From the NCBI GenBank assembly GCA_011772595.1, contig WVZH01000287.1, positions 30,914-38,036 of the forward strand: a stretch of DNA of 7,123 bases, in the 5' to 3' direction. Both the position numbers and the translations under genes were made by a program. The first letter of the stretch is position 1; every line of letters begins with the position of its first letter. The notes beneath the pieces are model-generated. The model saw only the letters and a list, made by a program, of their open reading frames with translations, had not been told where the DNA came from and did no database searches. This DNA is from Anaerolineales bacterium (GTDB lineage: Bacteria; Chloroflexota; Anaerolineae; Anaerolineales; E44-bin32). Shown here piece after piece: positions 1 to 6,585 of this stretch.

Positions 1-30
1 CTTGTTCGTGGAGGGTGTGCATGTCCCTGA
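1..30 (+). CDS. Possible 3' end of nuoK (partial, tentative)
   Basis: NuoK normally precedes NuoL in complex I operons, so its last codons are expected at the left edge. Reading from base 1 gives LVRGGCACP followed by TGA at 28-30. The LVRG part resembles the L-L-R-G type ending common in NuoK, and the frame would overlap the nuoL start by 10 nt. The second frame (LFVEGVHVPE, stop at 32-34) is an alternative, and nuoK could also end before the window. Nine residues are too few for identification, so this call rests on gene order and a weak tail resemblance. Confidence 0.25.
   Translation, partial: LVRGGCACP
10..15 (+). promoter_or_regulatory. Ribosome binding site deciding the nuoL start
   Basis: GGAGGG lies 5 nt before the ATG at 21. 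The in-frame GTG at 15 overlaps the last base of this motif and could not use it, so ATG 21 is the better start. Confidence 0.7.
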
Positions 31-2102
31 GTGAAGTTGTGGAAGGTGGCGGGTTATTTTTGTACGCGCCGTTGATCATTGCCTTCCCAATCCTTGGCAT
101 GCTGATTAACCTGATGATCGGGCGCCGGCTGGGAGAGCGTTTCGTAGGCGTCGTCGCCAGCAGTGCAATTGGATTAGCTTTTGTCGTCGCCCTTACCCAA
201 TTCCTTGCGTTACGCACTCAACCGCACGGCGTATCGGTGCCCGTCGTGGACTGGATTGTCATCGGTGAATTACAAGTGTCCTGGTCTTTGAAAGTCGACA
301 CTCTCTCCACAACGATGATGCTGATGGTCAGTGGCGTGAGCACCTTGATCCACATCTACGCCATCGGCTACATGCACGACGACGTACGCTTCCAGGGAGA
401 CCTAGGGCGTTACACGCGCTTTTTCGTATATTTCAATCTTTTCGTCGCCGCCATGATGGTGCTTGTCACCGCCGACAACTTCCTGATGATGTTCGTGGGT
501 TGGGAGGGAGTCGGCCTGTGTTCCTACCTTTTGATCGGCTTCTGGTATGAGAAGGGGGAAGATGGGATCGGTAACGCGATTGCGGGGAAGAAGGCTTTTA
601 TCACCAACCGTATCGGAGATTTAGGATTCCTGATTGCCATGTTCATGATCTTCGGCGCAGTTGGCAGCCTCCAATTTGATGAGGTTTTTCTCTGGGCGCA
701 CGAGCACGGACTGGCGCACGAAGGCATCGTGACGGCGATCACGCTCTTCCTGCTTCTAGGTGCAACAGGCAAGTCGGCGCAGTTGCCGCTCTACGTCTGG
801 TTGCCGGACGCCATGGCCGGTCCGACGCCGGTTTCGGCCTTGATCCATGCTGCCACGATGGTCACGGCCGGAATCTATATGATCGCTCGCAACCAGGCGT
901 TGTTTGCGGTTTCCGAATTCTCCTCCGGACTGGTGGCCATCGTCGGTGCAGCCACGGCCCTCTTTGCGGCGACGATCGCCGTCGGGCAATTCGACATCAA
1001 AAGGGTGTTGGCCTACTCGACGATCAGCCAACTAGGGTTTATGCTCGCTGCCGTGGGGATTGGTGCACAGGTGGCCGGTATGTTCCATTTACTGACGCAT
1101 GCTTTTTTCAAGGCCTTACTTTTCCTGTCCGCGGGTTCGGTGATTCTGGGAATCGAGCACGGCCACCATCATCTTGCGCGCGCAGCGCACGGGAACCCGG
1201 GCGGGGAAGAGCACTTCGATCCGAACGACATGCGCAACATGGGGGGCTTGCGCTCGCGGATGAAAATCACGTACTGGGTGTATCTGATCGGTGCGCTGGC
1301 GCTGGCTGGGTTACCACCTCTGGCTGGGTTCTTCTCGAAGGACGAGATTCTGGCGGACGCCTTCGCGGAGAATATGGTCGTGTATGTCCTGCTCGCGATC
1401 GCGGCTTTCTTCACCGCATTTTATATGGGCCGTCAAATCCTGATGGTTTTCTTTGGCGAACCGCGTTCAGATGCTGCTGAGCATGCACCGGAGAATCCGC
1501 CCGTTATCACCGTTCCGTTAATCTTGTTGGCTGTAGGGGCGATATTAGGCGGCTTGCTCAACTTCCCAGGTGTGCACACGCTCACGGATTGGCTCGAACA
1601 CACCTTACACGTGCACGTATCCGATTTTAATCTTCAGGTTGCGGCGACTTCCACGGGATTGGCGCTTCTGGCCATCGCGCTCTCTTGGCGGCTTTACGGC
1701 CGGGCACCAATGGAAGAGGGGCAGCCTGATCCACTGAGAAAACTTCTCGGTCCGATCTTTGTGGGCATGGAGAACAAATGGTGGGTGGATGAGATTTATG
1801 ATTTTCTCATCGTCCGCCCTTATGTTGCGCTGGCTGCATTCCTGGCCGATGTAGTGGATTGGCGATTTTGGCACGATTGGTTCCACGATAGCGTCCTTGC
1901 ACGCGCGTTTCGTGAGGGTACGCGTTGGTTAAATGATGCTTTCGATCTGCGCGTAATTGACGGCGCAGCCAATGGGCTGGGGGATCTCACCAAAGGCGTT
2001 GCAGCTCGATTACGCCTGCTGCAAACGGGTTACGTTCGCAATTACGCCTTAGCGGTACTTGTGGGCGTGCTTCTGATATTGAGTTACTTTCTTTTCGCAT
2101 AA
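21..2102 (+). CDS. nuoL: NADH-quinone oxidoreductase subunit L
   Basis: This is the distal antiporter-like subunit of complex I. It sits in the cytoplasmic membrane at the tip of the membrane arm and pumps protons as quinone is reduced. From ATG 21 it has 693 residues, longer than the roughly 613 of E. coli NuoL. Visible landmarks are FVGWEGVG with the TM5 glutamate E162, NRIGD with D200, GATGKSAQLP with the TM7 lysine K251, SALIHAAT with H276, FHLLTHAFFKALLF with H356, H360 and K364, and GFFSKDEIL with the TM12 lysine K440. These correspond to the proton-channel residues of the family. A His-rich loop (380-384) and HFDPNDMRNMGG (398-409) precede TM12. The C-terminal part from about residue 580 carries NKWWVDEIYDFLIV, a Trp/His-rich insert (DWRFWHDWFHD, 613-623), VIDGAANGLG and QTGYVRNYAL, which fits the lateral helix and last membrane segment. 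It heads the nuoL-nuoM-nuoN run. Identification is secure. Confidence 0.98.
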   Translation: MSLSEVVEGGGLFLYAPLIIAFPILGMLINLMIGRRLGERFVGVVASSAIGLAFVVALTQFLALRTQPHGVSVPVVDWIVIGELQVSWSLKVDTLSTTMMLMVSGVSTLIHIYAIGYMHDDVRFQGDLGRYTRFFVYFNLFVAAMMVLVTADNFLMMFVGWEGVGLCSYLLIGFWYEKGEDGIGNAIAGKKAFITNRIGDLGFLIAMFMIFGAVGSLQFDEVFLWAHEHGLAHEGIVTAITLFLLLGATGKSAQLPLYVWLPDAMAGPTPVSALIHAATMVTAGIYMIARNQALFAVSEFSSGLVAIVGAATALFAATIAVGQFDIKRVLAYSTISQLGFMLAAVGIGAQVAGMFHLLTHAFFKALLFLSAGSVILGIEHGHHHLARAAHGNPGGEEHFDPNDMRNMGGLRSRMKITYWVYLIGALALAGLPPLAGFFSKDEILADAFAENMVVYVLLAIAAFFTAFYMGRQILMVFFGEPRSDAAEHAPENPPVITVPLILLAVGAILGGLLNFPGVHTLTDWLEHTLHVHVSDFNLQVAATSTGLALLAIALSWRLYGRAPMEEGQPDPLRKLLGPIFVGMENKWWVDEIYDFLIVRPYVALAAFLADVVDWRFWHDWFHDSVLARAFREGTRWLNDAFDLRVIDGAANGLGDLTKGVAARLRLLQTGYVRNYALAVLVGVLLILSYFLFA

Positions 2103-2111
2103 CGCTGGCTA

Positions 2112-2115
2112 AGGG
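2112..2115 (+). promoter_or_regulatory. Weak ribosome binding site deciding the nuoM start
   Basis: AGGG abuts the ATG at 2116 with no spacer, but stands 6 nt before the in-frame ATG at 2122. The spacing therefore favours 2122. The motif is short, and ribosomes arriving from nuoL may also be coupled. Confidence 0.4.
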
Positions 2116-2121
2116 ATGGCA

Positions 2122-3630
2122 ATGATCGAACCGAAACTGATCCTTACCCTGGTTACCTTCTCTCCCCTGCTTGGTGTGCTGGTGATGCTCTTCATACCCA
2201 AAGATCGCCACAAGGTCATCCGCTGGGTGGCACTCCTTGCTTCAACCATCACCTTCGTACTTTCACTCTTCATGTTGGTGCAGTTCAATCGTTCGACCGC
2301 TGGTCTTCAGATGGTCGTGCGTGGAGATTGGTTCCAACTCGCAGGGGTGGGTATCGAGTATTTCCTGGGCCTGGATGGCCTCAGTCTGCTGCTGGTCTTG
2401 CTGACCACGTTGCTCACACCGATCTCGATCCTCTCGACCTGGACGGCGATCGAGGAGCGCGTCAAGGAGTTCATGATCTTTTTCTTGCTGCTCGAGATCG
2501 GTATGGTCGGGGTTTTCGTCGCCCTGGACCTCTTTCTCTTCTACGTCTTCTGGGAATTCACCTTGGTGCCCATGTATTTTCTGATCGGCATATGGGGCGG
2601 CCCACGGCGGATCTATGCAGCGATCAAGTTCTTCTTATACACCATGGCCGGCTCGATCCTCATGCTACTCGCCATTCTCTGGTTGGGCCTCAATCAAGGC
2701 ACCTTCGCCGTGCCTGATTTAATCGCCGCGGGTAACATCCCGGCCCATATTCAGACATGGCTTTTCCTTGCTTTCGCGGCGGCTTTTGCCATCAAGGTGC
2801 CGATGTGGCCGCTCCACTCCTGGCTCCCGGACGCGCACGTGGAAGCACCGACAGCAGGGTCGGTGATCCTCGCCGCCGTGTTGCTGAAGATGGGCACCTA
2901 CGGTTTCGTACGATTCAATATTCCCTTATTCCCGGATGCTGCAGTTCGCTACGCGCCCTGGATGGCACTGCTGGCGGTCATCGGGATCTTGTACGGTGCC
3001 GCGGTCTCGTATGCCCAGAGGGACGTGAAGAAACTGGTCGCATATTCCTCTGTGAGCCACCTGGGATTCGTCATGCTCGGTCTGTTCGCGCTCAACGCAC
3101 AGGGAATACAAGGTGGGATCCTGCAGATGATCAACCACGGTTTGAGTACGGGCGCCTTGTTCCTCGTCGTGGGCATGATCTACGAACGCAGGCACACTCG
3201 CGACATGGAATCCTTCGGTGGGCTTTGGAAGATCATGCCAATCTACGGCGCCCTGACGTTGATCGTCACGCTGTCGTCGATGGGACTGCCAGGATTGAAT
3301 GGTTTCGTGGGCGAGTTCACCATCCTGCTGGGTGCGTTTGGATCAGTTGCCATCGGCTCGAGTCTCTATGCAGCATTAGCAGCAGCGGGTGTGATCCTGG
3401 CAGCGATCTACATGCTTTATATGTTTCAGAAATTGTTCCTTGGTCCACTGGACAAGGATGAGAACAAATCGTTGAAAGATCTGAATTGGCGCGAGATCAT
3501 CACGCTGGTACCGATCGTGGTGTTGATTTTTTGGATCGGCTTGTATCCAAAGCCGTTCTTCGAGTTAATGGCGCCTTCGGTGGACAAATTGATGGCCACG
3601 CTACAGGCAGCTTCCCTGGTGGTGCGTTAA
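2122..3630 (+). CDS. nuoM: NADH-quinone oxidoreductase subunit M
   Basis: This is the middle antiporter-like proton-pumping subunit of the complex I membrane arm, an integral membrane protein of about 14 helices. It has 502 residues from ATG 2122, or 504 from ATG 2116, against about 509 in E. coli, so it is full length. The TM5 motif [17 protein letters not shown] carries E145. [22 protein letters not shown] carries the TM7 lysine K225. [10 protein letters not shown] carries K256. [11 protein letters not shown] carries H313, and [11 protein letters not shown] carries H339. [11 protein letters not shown] carries E398, the glutamate that replaces the TM12 lysine in NuoM and separates it from NuoL and NuoN. 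The gene begins 19 nt after the nuoL stop and ends 3 nt before nuoN, so the three genes are almost certainly co-transcribed and translationally coupled. The start is uncertain by two codons. Nothing is missing or unusual in the protein. Confidence 0.98.
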   Translation: MIEPKLILTLVTFSPLLGVLVMLFIPKDRHKVIRWVALLASTITFVLSLFMLVQFNRSTAGLQMVVRGDWFQLAGVGIEYFLGLDGLSLLLVLLTTLLTPISILSTWTAIEERVKEFMIFFLLLEIGMVGVFVALDLFLFYVFWEFTLVPMYFLIGIWGGPRRIYAAIKFFLYTMAGSILMLLAILWLGLNQGTFAVPDLIAAGNIPAHIQTWLFLAFAAAFAIKVPMWPLHSWLPDAHVEAPTAGSVILAAVLLKMGTYGFVRFNIPLFPDAAVRYAPWMALLAVIGILYGAAVSYAQRDVKKLVAYSSVSHLGFVMLGLFALNAQGIQGGILQMINHGLSTGALFLVVGMIYERRHTRDMESFGGLWKIMPIYGALTLIVTLSSMGLPGLNGFVGEFTILLGAFGSVAIGSSLYAALAAAGVILAAIYMLYMFQKLFLGPLDKDENKSLKDLNWREIITLVPIVVLIFWIGLYPKPFFELMAPSVDKLMATLQAASLVVR

Positions 3631-3633
3631 ATC

Positions 3634-5076
3634 ATGGACGTGCGCGAGTTGACAGCCATCCTCCCATTCCTGATCGTGGTCATATGGGCCTGTGTCCTTC
3701 TGCTGGTCGATCTGTTCATCCCTCGCGACCGAAAAGGGGTCACCGCCGTGCTTGCTGCGGTCGGCTTGATCGCCGGTCTGGTCGCCGCAGTCCTGCAACT
3801 CGGCACTGAGCGGGAGGCCTTCGGCGGCATGATCATCGTCGATGGATACGCATCGATCCTGCAGATCCTATTCATGGGAACCGGTTTGATCGCCATCATG
3901 CTGGCGTACGACTACGTAAAGCGTAAAGGGATCGAGCGCGGCGAATACTACGCTCTGCTGCTCTTCACGCTCAGCGGCATGACACTCATGGCTACGGCCG
4001 GCGACTTAATCGTTGTCTTTCTGGCGCTGGAGTTGATCTCGCTGCCGCTTTACGTACTTGCCGGCTTTGCCCGTCCGGATCTGCAATCCGAAGAATCGGC
4101 GATCAAGTACTTTCTCTTAGGGGCGTTTGCGTCCAGCTTCGTGGTTTATGGCATTGCCATGATTTTCGGAGCTACCATGACCACCTCTCTGGCAGGTATC
4201 GTTGCTGCTATAGAGGCTCCCCCTGCGTTGATGTTGGTGGGCGGTGGTCTGATCCTTGTGGGGTTGGGCTTCAAGGTGGCCGCGGTTCCCTTCCACATGT
4301 GGACCCCTGACGTCTACCACGGCGCTCCCTCCGCAGTGACCGCGTTCATGTCGGTGGGGGCCAAAGCAGGAGGATTCGCGGCGTTGTTGCGCGTCTTCGT
4401 AGCCGCCTTTCCCGATCTTGCCTCCTCCTGGGGGCAGATCGCGATGTGGATCGCGGCGTTGACGATGGCGTGGGGCAACGTTGTGGCCATCGCGCAGACC
4501 AACATCAAGCGCATGCTGGCTTACTCGAGCATCGCACATGCGGGTTATATCTTGGTCGCGCTTCCCGCAGCGGCGAGCCCTCAGGTGGCCCCGGAAGCGA
4601 TTCGTGCTGCGTTGTTTTATCTTTTGGGCTATGCCATCACCAATCTCGGTGCCTGGGCTGTGGTTCTTGCGTTGGAGAGAGCGGAAGGCAAGGGATTGGC
4701 AATCGACGATTATGCAGGGCTCGGCTCGCGGCGGCCGGCACTGGCGTTGGCGATGGCGCTCTTCATGCTCTCCCTGACGGGGATGCCGCCGACCGTGGGC
4801 TTTGTGGGTAAGTTCTACATCTTCCGGGCAGCCATCGACGCCCAATTGGTGTGGCTTGCACTGGTAGGCGTGATCACGTCTTTGATCTCGGCTTATTATT
4901 ATCTGCGCGTGATCGTCACCATGTACATGCGGCCTGGCGAGCCGCAAACGCACTCCGAGCTTTGGCTCAACGCCACGGTTCTGCTGACGGCGGTGGGGAC
5001 CTTCGTGTTTGGTATCCTACCCGGTCCGTTGCTGGCGCTCGCCGGCCAAGCTGGATTGTTGTCCCTTTTACCTTGA
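3634..5076 (+). CDS. nuoN: NADH-quinone oxidoreductase subunit N
   Basis: This is the antiporter-like subunit nearest the quinone-module end of the complex I membrane arm, an integral membrane proton pump. It has 480 residues against about 485 in E. coli. FLALELISLPLYVLAGF carries the TM5 glutamate E133, and ESAIKYFLLGAF carries K158; both fall at the E. coli numbers. GLGFKVAAVPFHMWTPDVYHGAP carries the TM7 lysine K214 and H221. SVGAKAGGFAALLR carries K244, and GFVGKFYIF carries the TM12 lysine K393. The ATG follows the nuoM stop by only 3 nt (TAA ATC ATG), with no good Shine-Dalgarno site in the preceding bases. Initiation is therefore probably by ribosomes finishing nuoM. It is the last complex I gene here and ends at TGA 5074-5076. 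No intrinsic terminator is visible directly after it, so read-through into the next gene is possible. Confidence 0.98.
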   Translation: MDVRELTAILPFLIVVIWACVLLLVDLFIPRDRKGVTAVLAAVGLIAGLVAAVLQLGTEREAFGGMIIVDGYASILQILFMGTGLIAIMLAYDYVKRKGIERGEYYALLLFTLSGMTLMATAGDLIVVFLALELISLPLYVLAGFARPDLQSEESAIKYFLLGAFASSFVVYGIAMIFGATMTTSLAGIVAAIEAPPALMLVGGGLILVGLGFKVAAVPFHMWTPDVYHGAPSAVTAFMSVGAKAGGFAALLRVFVAAFPDLASSWGQIAMWIAALTMAWGNVVAIAQTNIKRMLAYSSIAHAGYILVALPAAASPQVAPEAIRAALFYLLGYAITNLGAWAVVLALERAEGKGLAIDDYAGLGSRRPALALAMALFMLSLTGMPPTVGFVGKFYIFRAAIDAQLVWLALVGVITSLISAYYYLRVIVTMYMRPGEPQTHSELWLNATVLLTAVGTFVFGILPGPLLALAGQAGLLSLLP

Positions 5077-5148
5077 TTTGGATCAACTCTATGTAATCAT
5101 CTTTACAAGAAAGTCCTATATTTTGTTGTTCAAAGGAGAAAAGCAATA
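5077..5148 (+). promoter_or_regulatory. AT-rich gap with possible promoter before the DUF2807 gene
   Basis: The 72 nt between nuoN and the next gene are visibly richer in A and T than the flanking genes. TATATT at 5117-5122 resembles a -10 box, but the best hexamer at the right distance upstream (TAATCA, 5094-5099) is a poor -35. TTTACA at 5102-5107 is too close to serve as its -35. A separate promoter is plausible but not shown. Confidence 0.25.
5133..5138 (+). promoter_or_regulatory. Ribosome binding site of the DUF2807 gene
   Basis: AAGGAG lies 10 nt before ATG 5149, within a purine-rich run. It fixes the start there. No ATG, GTG or TTG occurs in frame between the nuoN stop and this ATG, so no longer version with a leader peptide is available. 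Confidence 0.75.
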
Positions 5149-5823
5149 ATGAGTACAAATGATTCCCGTACTGAGACACGCCAGGTCAGCGATTTCGATC
5201 GGGTTGCCCTTACGGGGCTTGGCGAGTTAATCATCCAGCAAGGTGACGTAGAGTCGCTGACGATTGATGCTCCTCCGGAGATCCTGAATCGGATTAAAAC
5301 GGAAGTCATTGATGGCAAGCTCGTCATTAGGGTCAGCCGGCATTGGCTGGACTGGATCGGTGACGTTCTCACCGCCGGTTTCACTGGAATGCGAGTTAGA
5401 TACAATCTAACGGTGAAACGGCTTTCGGGCCTAAGGATTACGGGCGCTGCTCGCGTAAAGGTGGGCAACATCGAAACCGACAGCCTGACACTGGATCTAC
5501 GCGGGGCTGGGGAGGTCATGATTGAGTCACTCGATGCCGAACAGCTAGACGTCGACCTGCCCGGCGCAGGCAAGATCAGGGTAGCAGGTCGGGTTACGGA
5601 GCAAAAGATTACCCTTAGCGGCGCAGGCAGCTACACTGCCCGTAAGCTGGAGAGTCAAAAGGCAAGGGTAACGCTCGAAGGCTTAGGGAGCGCCACAGTC
5701 TGGGCAGTCGATGAGTTGGATGTAGCGATACGCGGTGTTGGCACAGTGTCGTATTATGGTTCGCCAAAGGTCAGTAAAGAGATCGCCGGTCCTGGCAGCA
5801 TAAATAGCTTGGGGAATCCTTAA
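5149..5823 (+). CDS. Head-GIN (DUF2807) beta-helix protein, no signal peptide
   Basis: The protein has 224 residues and matches the putative auto-transporter adhesin head-GIN family, PF10988, whose biochemical role is unknown. The N-terminal part RQVSDFDRVALTGLGELIIQQGD (from residue 11), then SLTID and DGKLVIRV (55-62), is the typical opening of the domain. From residue 97 a repeat of the form hydrophobic-x-G-x-G/A-x-hydrophobic recurs: ITGAARV 97, LRGAGEV 117, LPGAGKI 137, LSGAGSY 156, LEGLGSA 176, IRGVGTV 194 and IAGPGSI 212. The spacing of 18-20 residues is that expected of stacked beta-helix rungs. GSIN near residue 217 matches the family's GIN signature. Most relatives I recall are exported or lipoproteins, but this one begins MSTNDSRTETRQ with no hydrophobic leader or lipobox. 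It is therefore predicted cytoplasmic, unless exported another way. It lies 72 nt after nuoN on the same strand with its own strong ribosome binding site. A functional link to complex I is not indicated. Confidence 0.85.
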   Translation: MSTNDSRTETRQVSDFDRVALTGLGELIIQQGDVESLTIDAPPEILNRIKTEVIDGKLVIRVSRHWLDWIGDVLTAGFTGMRVRYNLTVKRLSGLRITGAARVKVGNIETDSLTLDLRGAGEVMIESLDAEQLDVDLPGAGKIRVAGRVTEQKITLSGAGSYTARKLESQKARVTLEGLGSATVWAVDELDVAIRGVGTVSYYGSPKVSKEIAGPGSINSLGNP

Positions 5824-5922
5824 ACAGACAGAGTATAACCTGGTAATTCTTGCCGCTCTGGTTGAAATTGCGATAGCCAATTCAAATCGAAAGAAAAAGG
5901 GCGCGAGCATAGCAACTCAGAG

Positions 5923-5950
5923 AAAAATACCCGGGAGTTGCCCTCCGGGT
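5923..5950 (-). terminator. Intrinsic terminator-like hairpin for - strand transcription
   Basis: Bases 5929-5934 pair with 5945-5950 (ACCCGG with CCGGGT). After a bulged G at 5935, bases 5936-5937 pair with 5943-5944, closing a loop of 5 nt. Read on the - strand, the hairpin is followed after one base by five T (complement of 5923-5927), the classic layout of a rho-independent terminator. On the + strand no T-run follows, so it is not a good terminator for the DUF2807 gene. No - strand gene upstream of it is recognised. Confidence 0.45.
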
Positions 5951-6101
5951 GGTATAACGAAATTTGGCTGTCCAGAGAAATGATTTTCGTGCGGGGGCGA
6001 GGTTGAACTCCCAAAGGTAGGATTAAGGAATAAGCTTTAGTTGTATTTAGCCCTACGCTGACAATTGTGATCCAGAAGCATGAGAGGCCTATTCGAAGTT
6101 G

Positions 6102-6107
6102 TGTCAA
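6102..6107 (-). promoter_or_regulatory. Perfect -35 hexamer on the - strand
   Basis: The - strand reads TTGACA here. The best downstream -10 candidate is CATGCT, 19 nt away, which matches TATAAT at only three positions, so the promoter as a whole is weak. It is listed because it faces the - strand terminator-like hairpin about 150 nt further on. Confidence 0.2.
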
Positions 6108-6180
6108 GTTGCGCTTGGCGGGTGAGAGGGGGTTCTAATCAAATCTTCGATGAGTAGTCCCAAAGGTTAAGACGAGGAAA

Positions 6181-6318
6181 ATGTATACGACCAAAGGATC
6201 TATGCCCTATTTCTGGATTCGAATTCCTACTATGAAGGTCAGAGGCTCGAATCCGAGTCCCGCAGTCAGCTGTCGAAGCTCCTTAGAGGGTGTTTTACTT
6301 ATAGAAAATCATGCTTAG
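6181..6318 (+). CDS. Doubtful 45-residue small ORF
   Basis: An ATG at 6181, preceded by GAGG at 6174-6177 (3 nt spacer), opens 45 codons ending in TAG 6316-6318. The peptide starts MYTTKGSMPYFWIRIPT and contains KVRGSNPSPA around residues 19-28. It has no recognised domain. The GSNP stretch is what results when a tRNA T-arm-like sequence is translated, so the frame may be open by chance. The ribosome binding site is too close and there is no conservation evidence, so it is more likely not a gene. Confidence 0.12.
   Translation: MYTTKGSMPYFWIRIPTMKVRGSNPSPAVSCRSSLEGVLLIENHA
6234..6264 (+). other. tRNA 3'-end-like sequence, not foldable as a tRNA
   Basis: GAAGGTC, AGAGG, CTCGAAT, CCGAG and TCCCGCA follow in the order variable loop, T-stem, T-loop, T-stem and acceptor 3' strand. 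GGCTCGAATCC differs at one base from the T-arm consensus GGTTCGANTCC. The T-stem halves AGAGG and CCGAG pair at only two of five positions. No TGCGGGA lies upstream to form the acceptor stem, and CCA does not follow. It is at best a decayed fragment and may be chance. Confidence 0.2.
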
Positions 6319-6522
6319 CAAACTTAGGTTCTATCCTCAAGGTGGCTGCGAAGATGTAACACGAAAGTAAATGCGTGTCTTTCTATGGTCAGATCCATGG
6401 GGATTAATACTTTCCAATGAAATCATGTAAAGTTAGATGCGCTTGAGATTGTCCTCGCCGCTATCCCAATCAGGGCGTAGAATGGGTGTGAAAATTCGAT
6501 TGGATTTCATTTCCAAGGAAGG

Positions 6523-6585
6523 ATGCCGATTCTACGAAGCGGGGGTTGTTTCAATTTGCAGAACGACTCAAAGGAGGCAGGATGA
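6523..6585 (+). CDS. Doubtful 20-residue leader ORF overlapping the DinB-like start
   Basis: ATG 6523, preceded by AAGGA at 6515-6519, opens the peptide MPILRSGGCFNLQNDSKEAG. It stops at TGA 6583-6585, which overlaps the ATG of the next gene in an ATGA arrangement. Such an overlap can couple translation. However, the downstream gene has its own strong ribosome binding site, and the leader's own site is only 3 nt from its ATG. It is probably a chance frame. Confidence 0.12.
   Translation: MPILRSGGCFNLQNDSKEAG
6571..6577 (+). promoter_or_regulatory. Ribosome binding site of the DinB-like gene
   Basis: AAGGAGG, a full-length anti-16S match, ends 4 nt before ATG 6582 and sets that start. No convincing -35/-10 pair was found upstream. 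Confidence 0.75.

Larger units (their letters stand above)
5824..6581. other. 758-nt gap without a convincing gene
   Basis: All frames on both strands are broken into short pieces, and base composition is more AT-rich than in the nuo genes. The longest - strand reading (95 codons, 5820-6107) has no family resemblance, starts without a clear ribosome binding site, and runs through the hairpin at 5929-5950, so it is probably spurious. A + strand reading of 60 codons at 6437-6619 overlaps the start of the next gene and looks random. Contents that can be pointed to are a - strand terminator-like hairpin, a - strand TTGACA at 6102-6107, a tRNA T-arm-like stretch at 6234-6264 and two tiny ORFs. It may be decayed sequence or carry a small RNA. 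Confidence 0.6.

Noticed and set aside
2757..3461. Open frame of 234 codons on the + strand inside nuoM.
   Set aside because: It is an alternate-frame shadow of nuoM. The translation shows no family features.
4117..4953. Long - strand open frame of 278 codons opposite nuoN.
   Set aside because: It lies wholly antisense to a secure gene, has a low-complexity Arg/His-rich translation with no domain, and is the usual shadow of a GC-rich membrane-protein gene.
5074..5151. nuoN and the DUF2807 gene share a reading frame, with only the nuoN TGA between them, suggesting stop-codon read-through or a fusion.
   Set aside because: A stop-free stretch of 24 codons is common by chance. A strong Shine-Dalgarno site sits exactly before ATG 5149, and no recoding signal is visible after the TGA.
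5929..5955. Hairpin as a terminator for the + strand DUF2807 transcript.
   Set aside because: The + strand after the stem reads GGTATAACGAAATTT with no immediate T-run. The T-run is only on the opposite strand.
5820..6107. 95-codon - strand frame in the gap after the DUF2807 gene.
   Set aside because: It has no recognisable motif and no good ribosome binding site. It overlaps the 3' end of the DUF2807 gene, and the terminator-like hairpin lies inside it.
6009..6167. Direct repeat TCCCAAAGGT at 6009-6018 and 6158-6167.
   Set aside because: A single 10-mer repeat in about 750 nt is not far from chance. The flanks do not extend, and there is no third regularly spaced copy, so it is neither CRISPR nor an iteron array.
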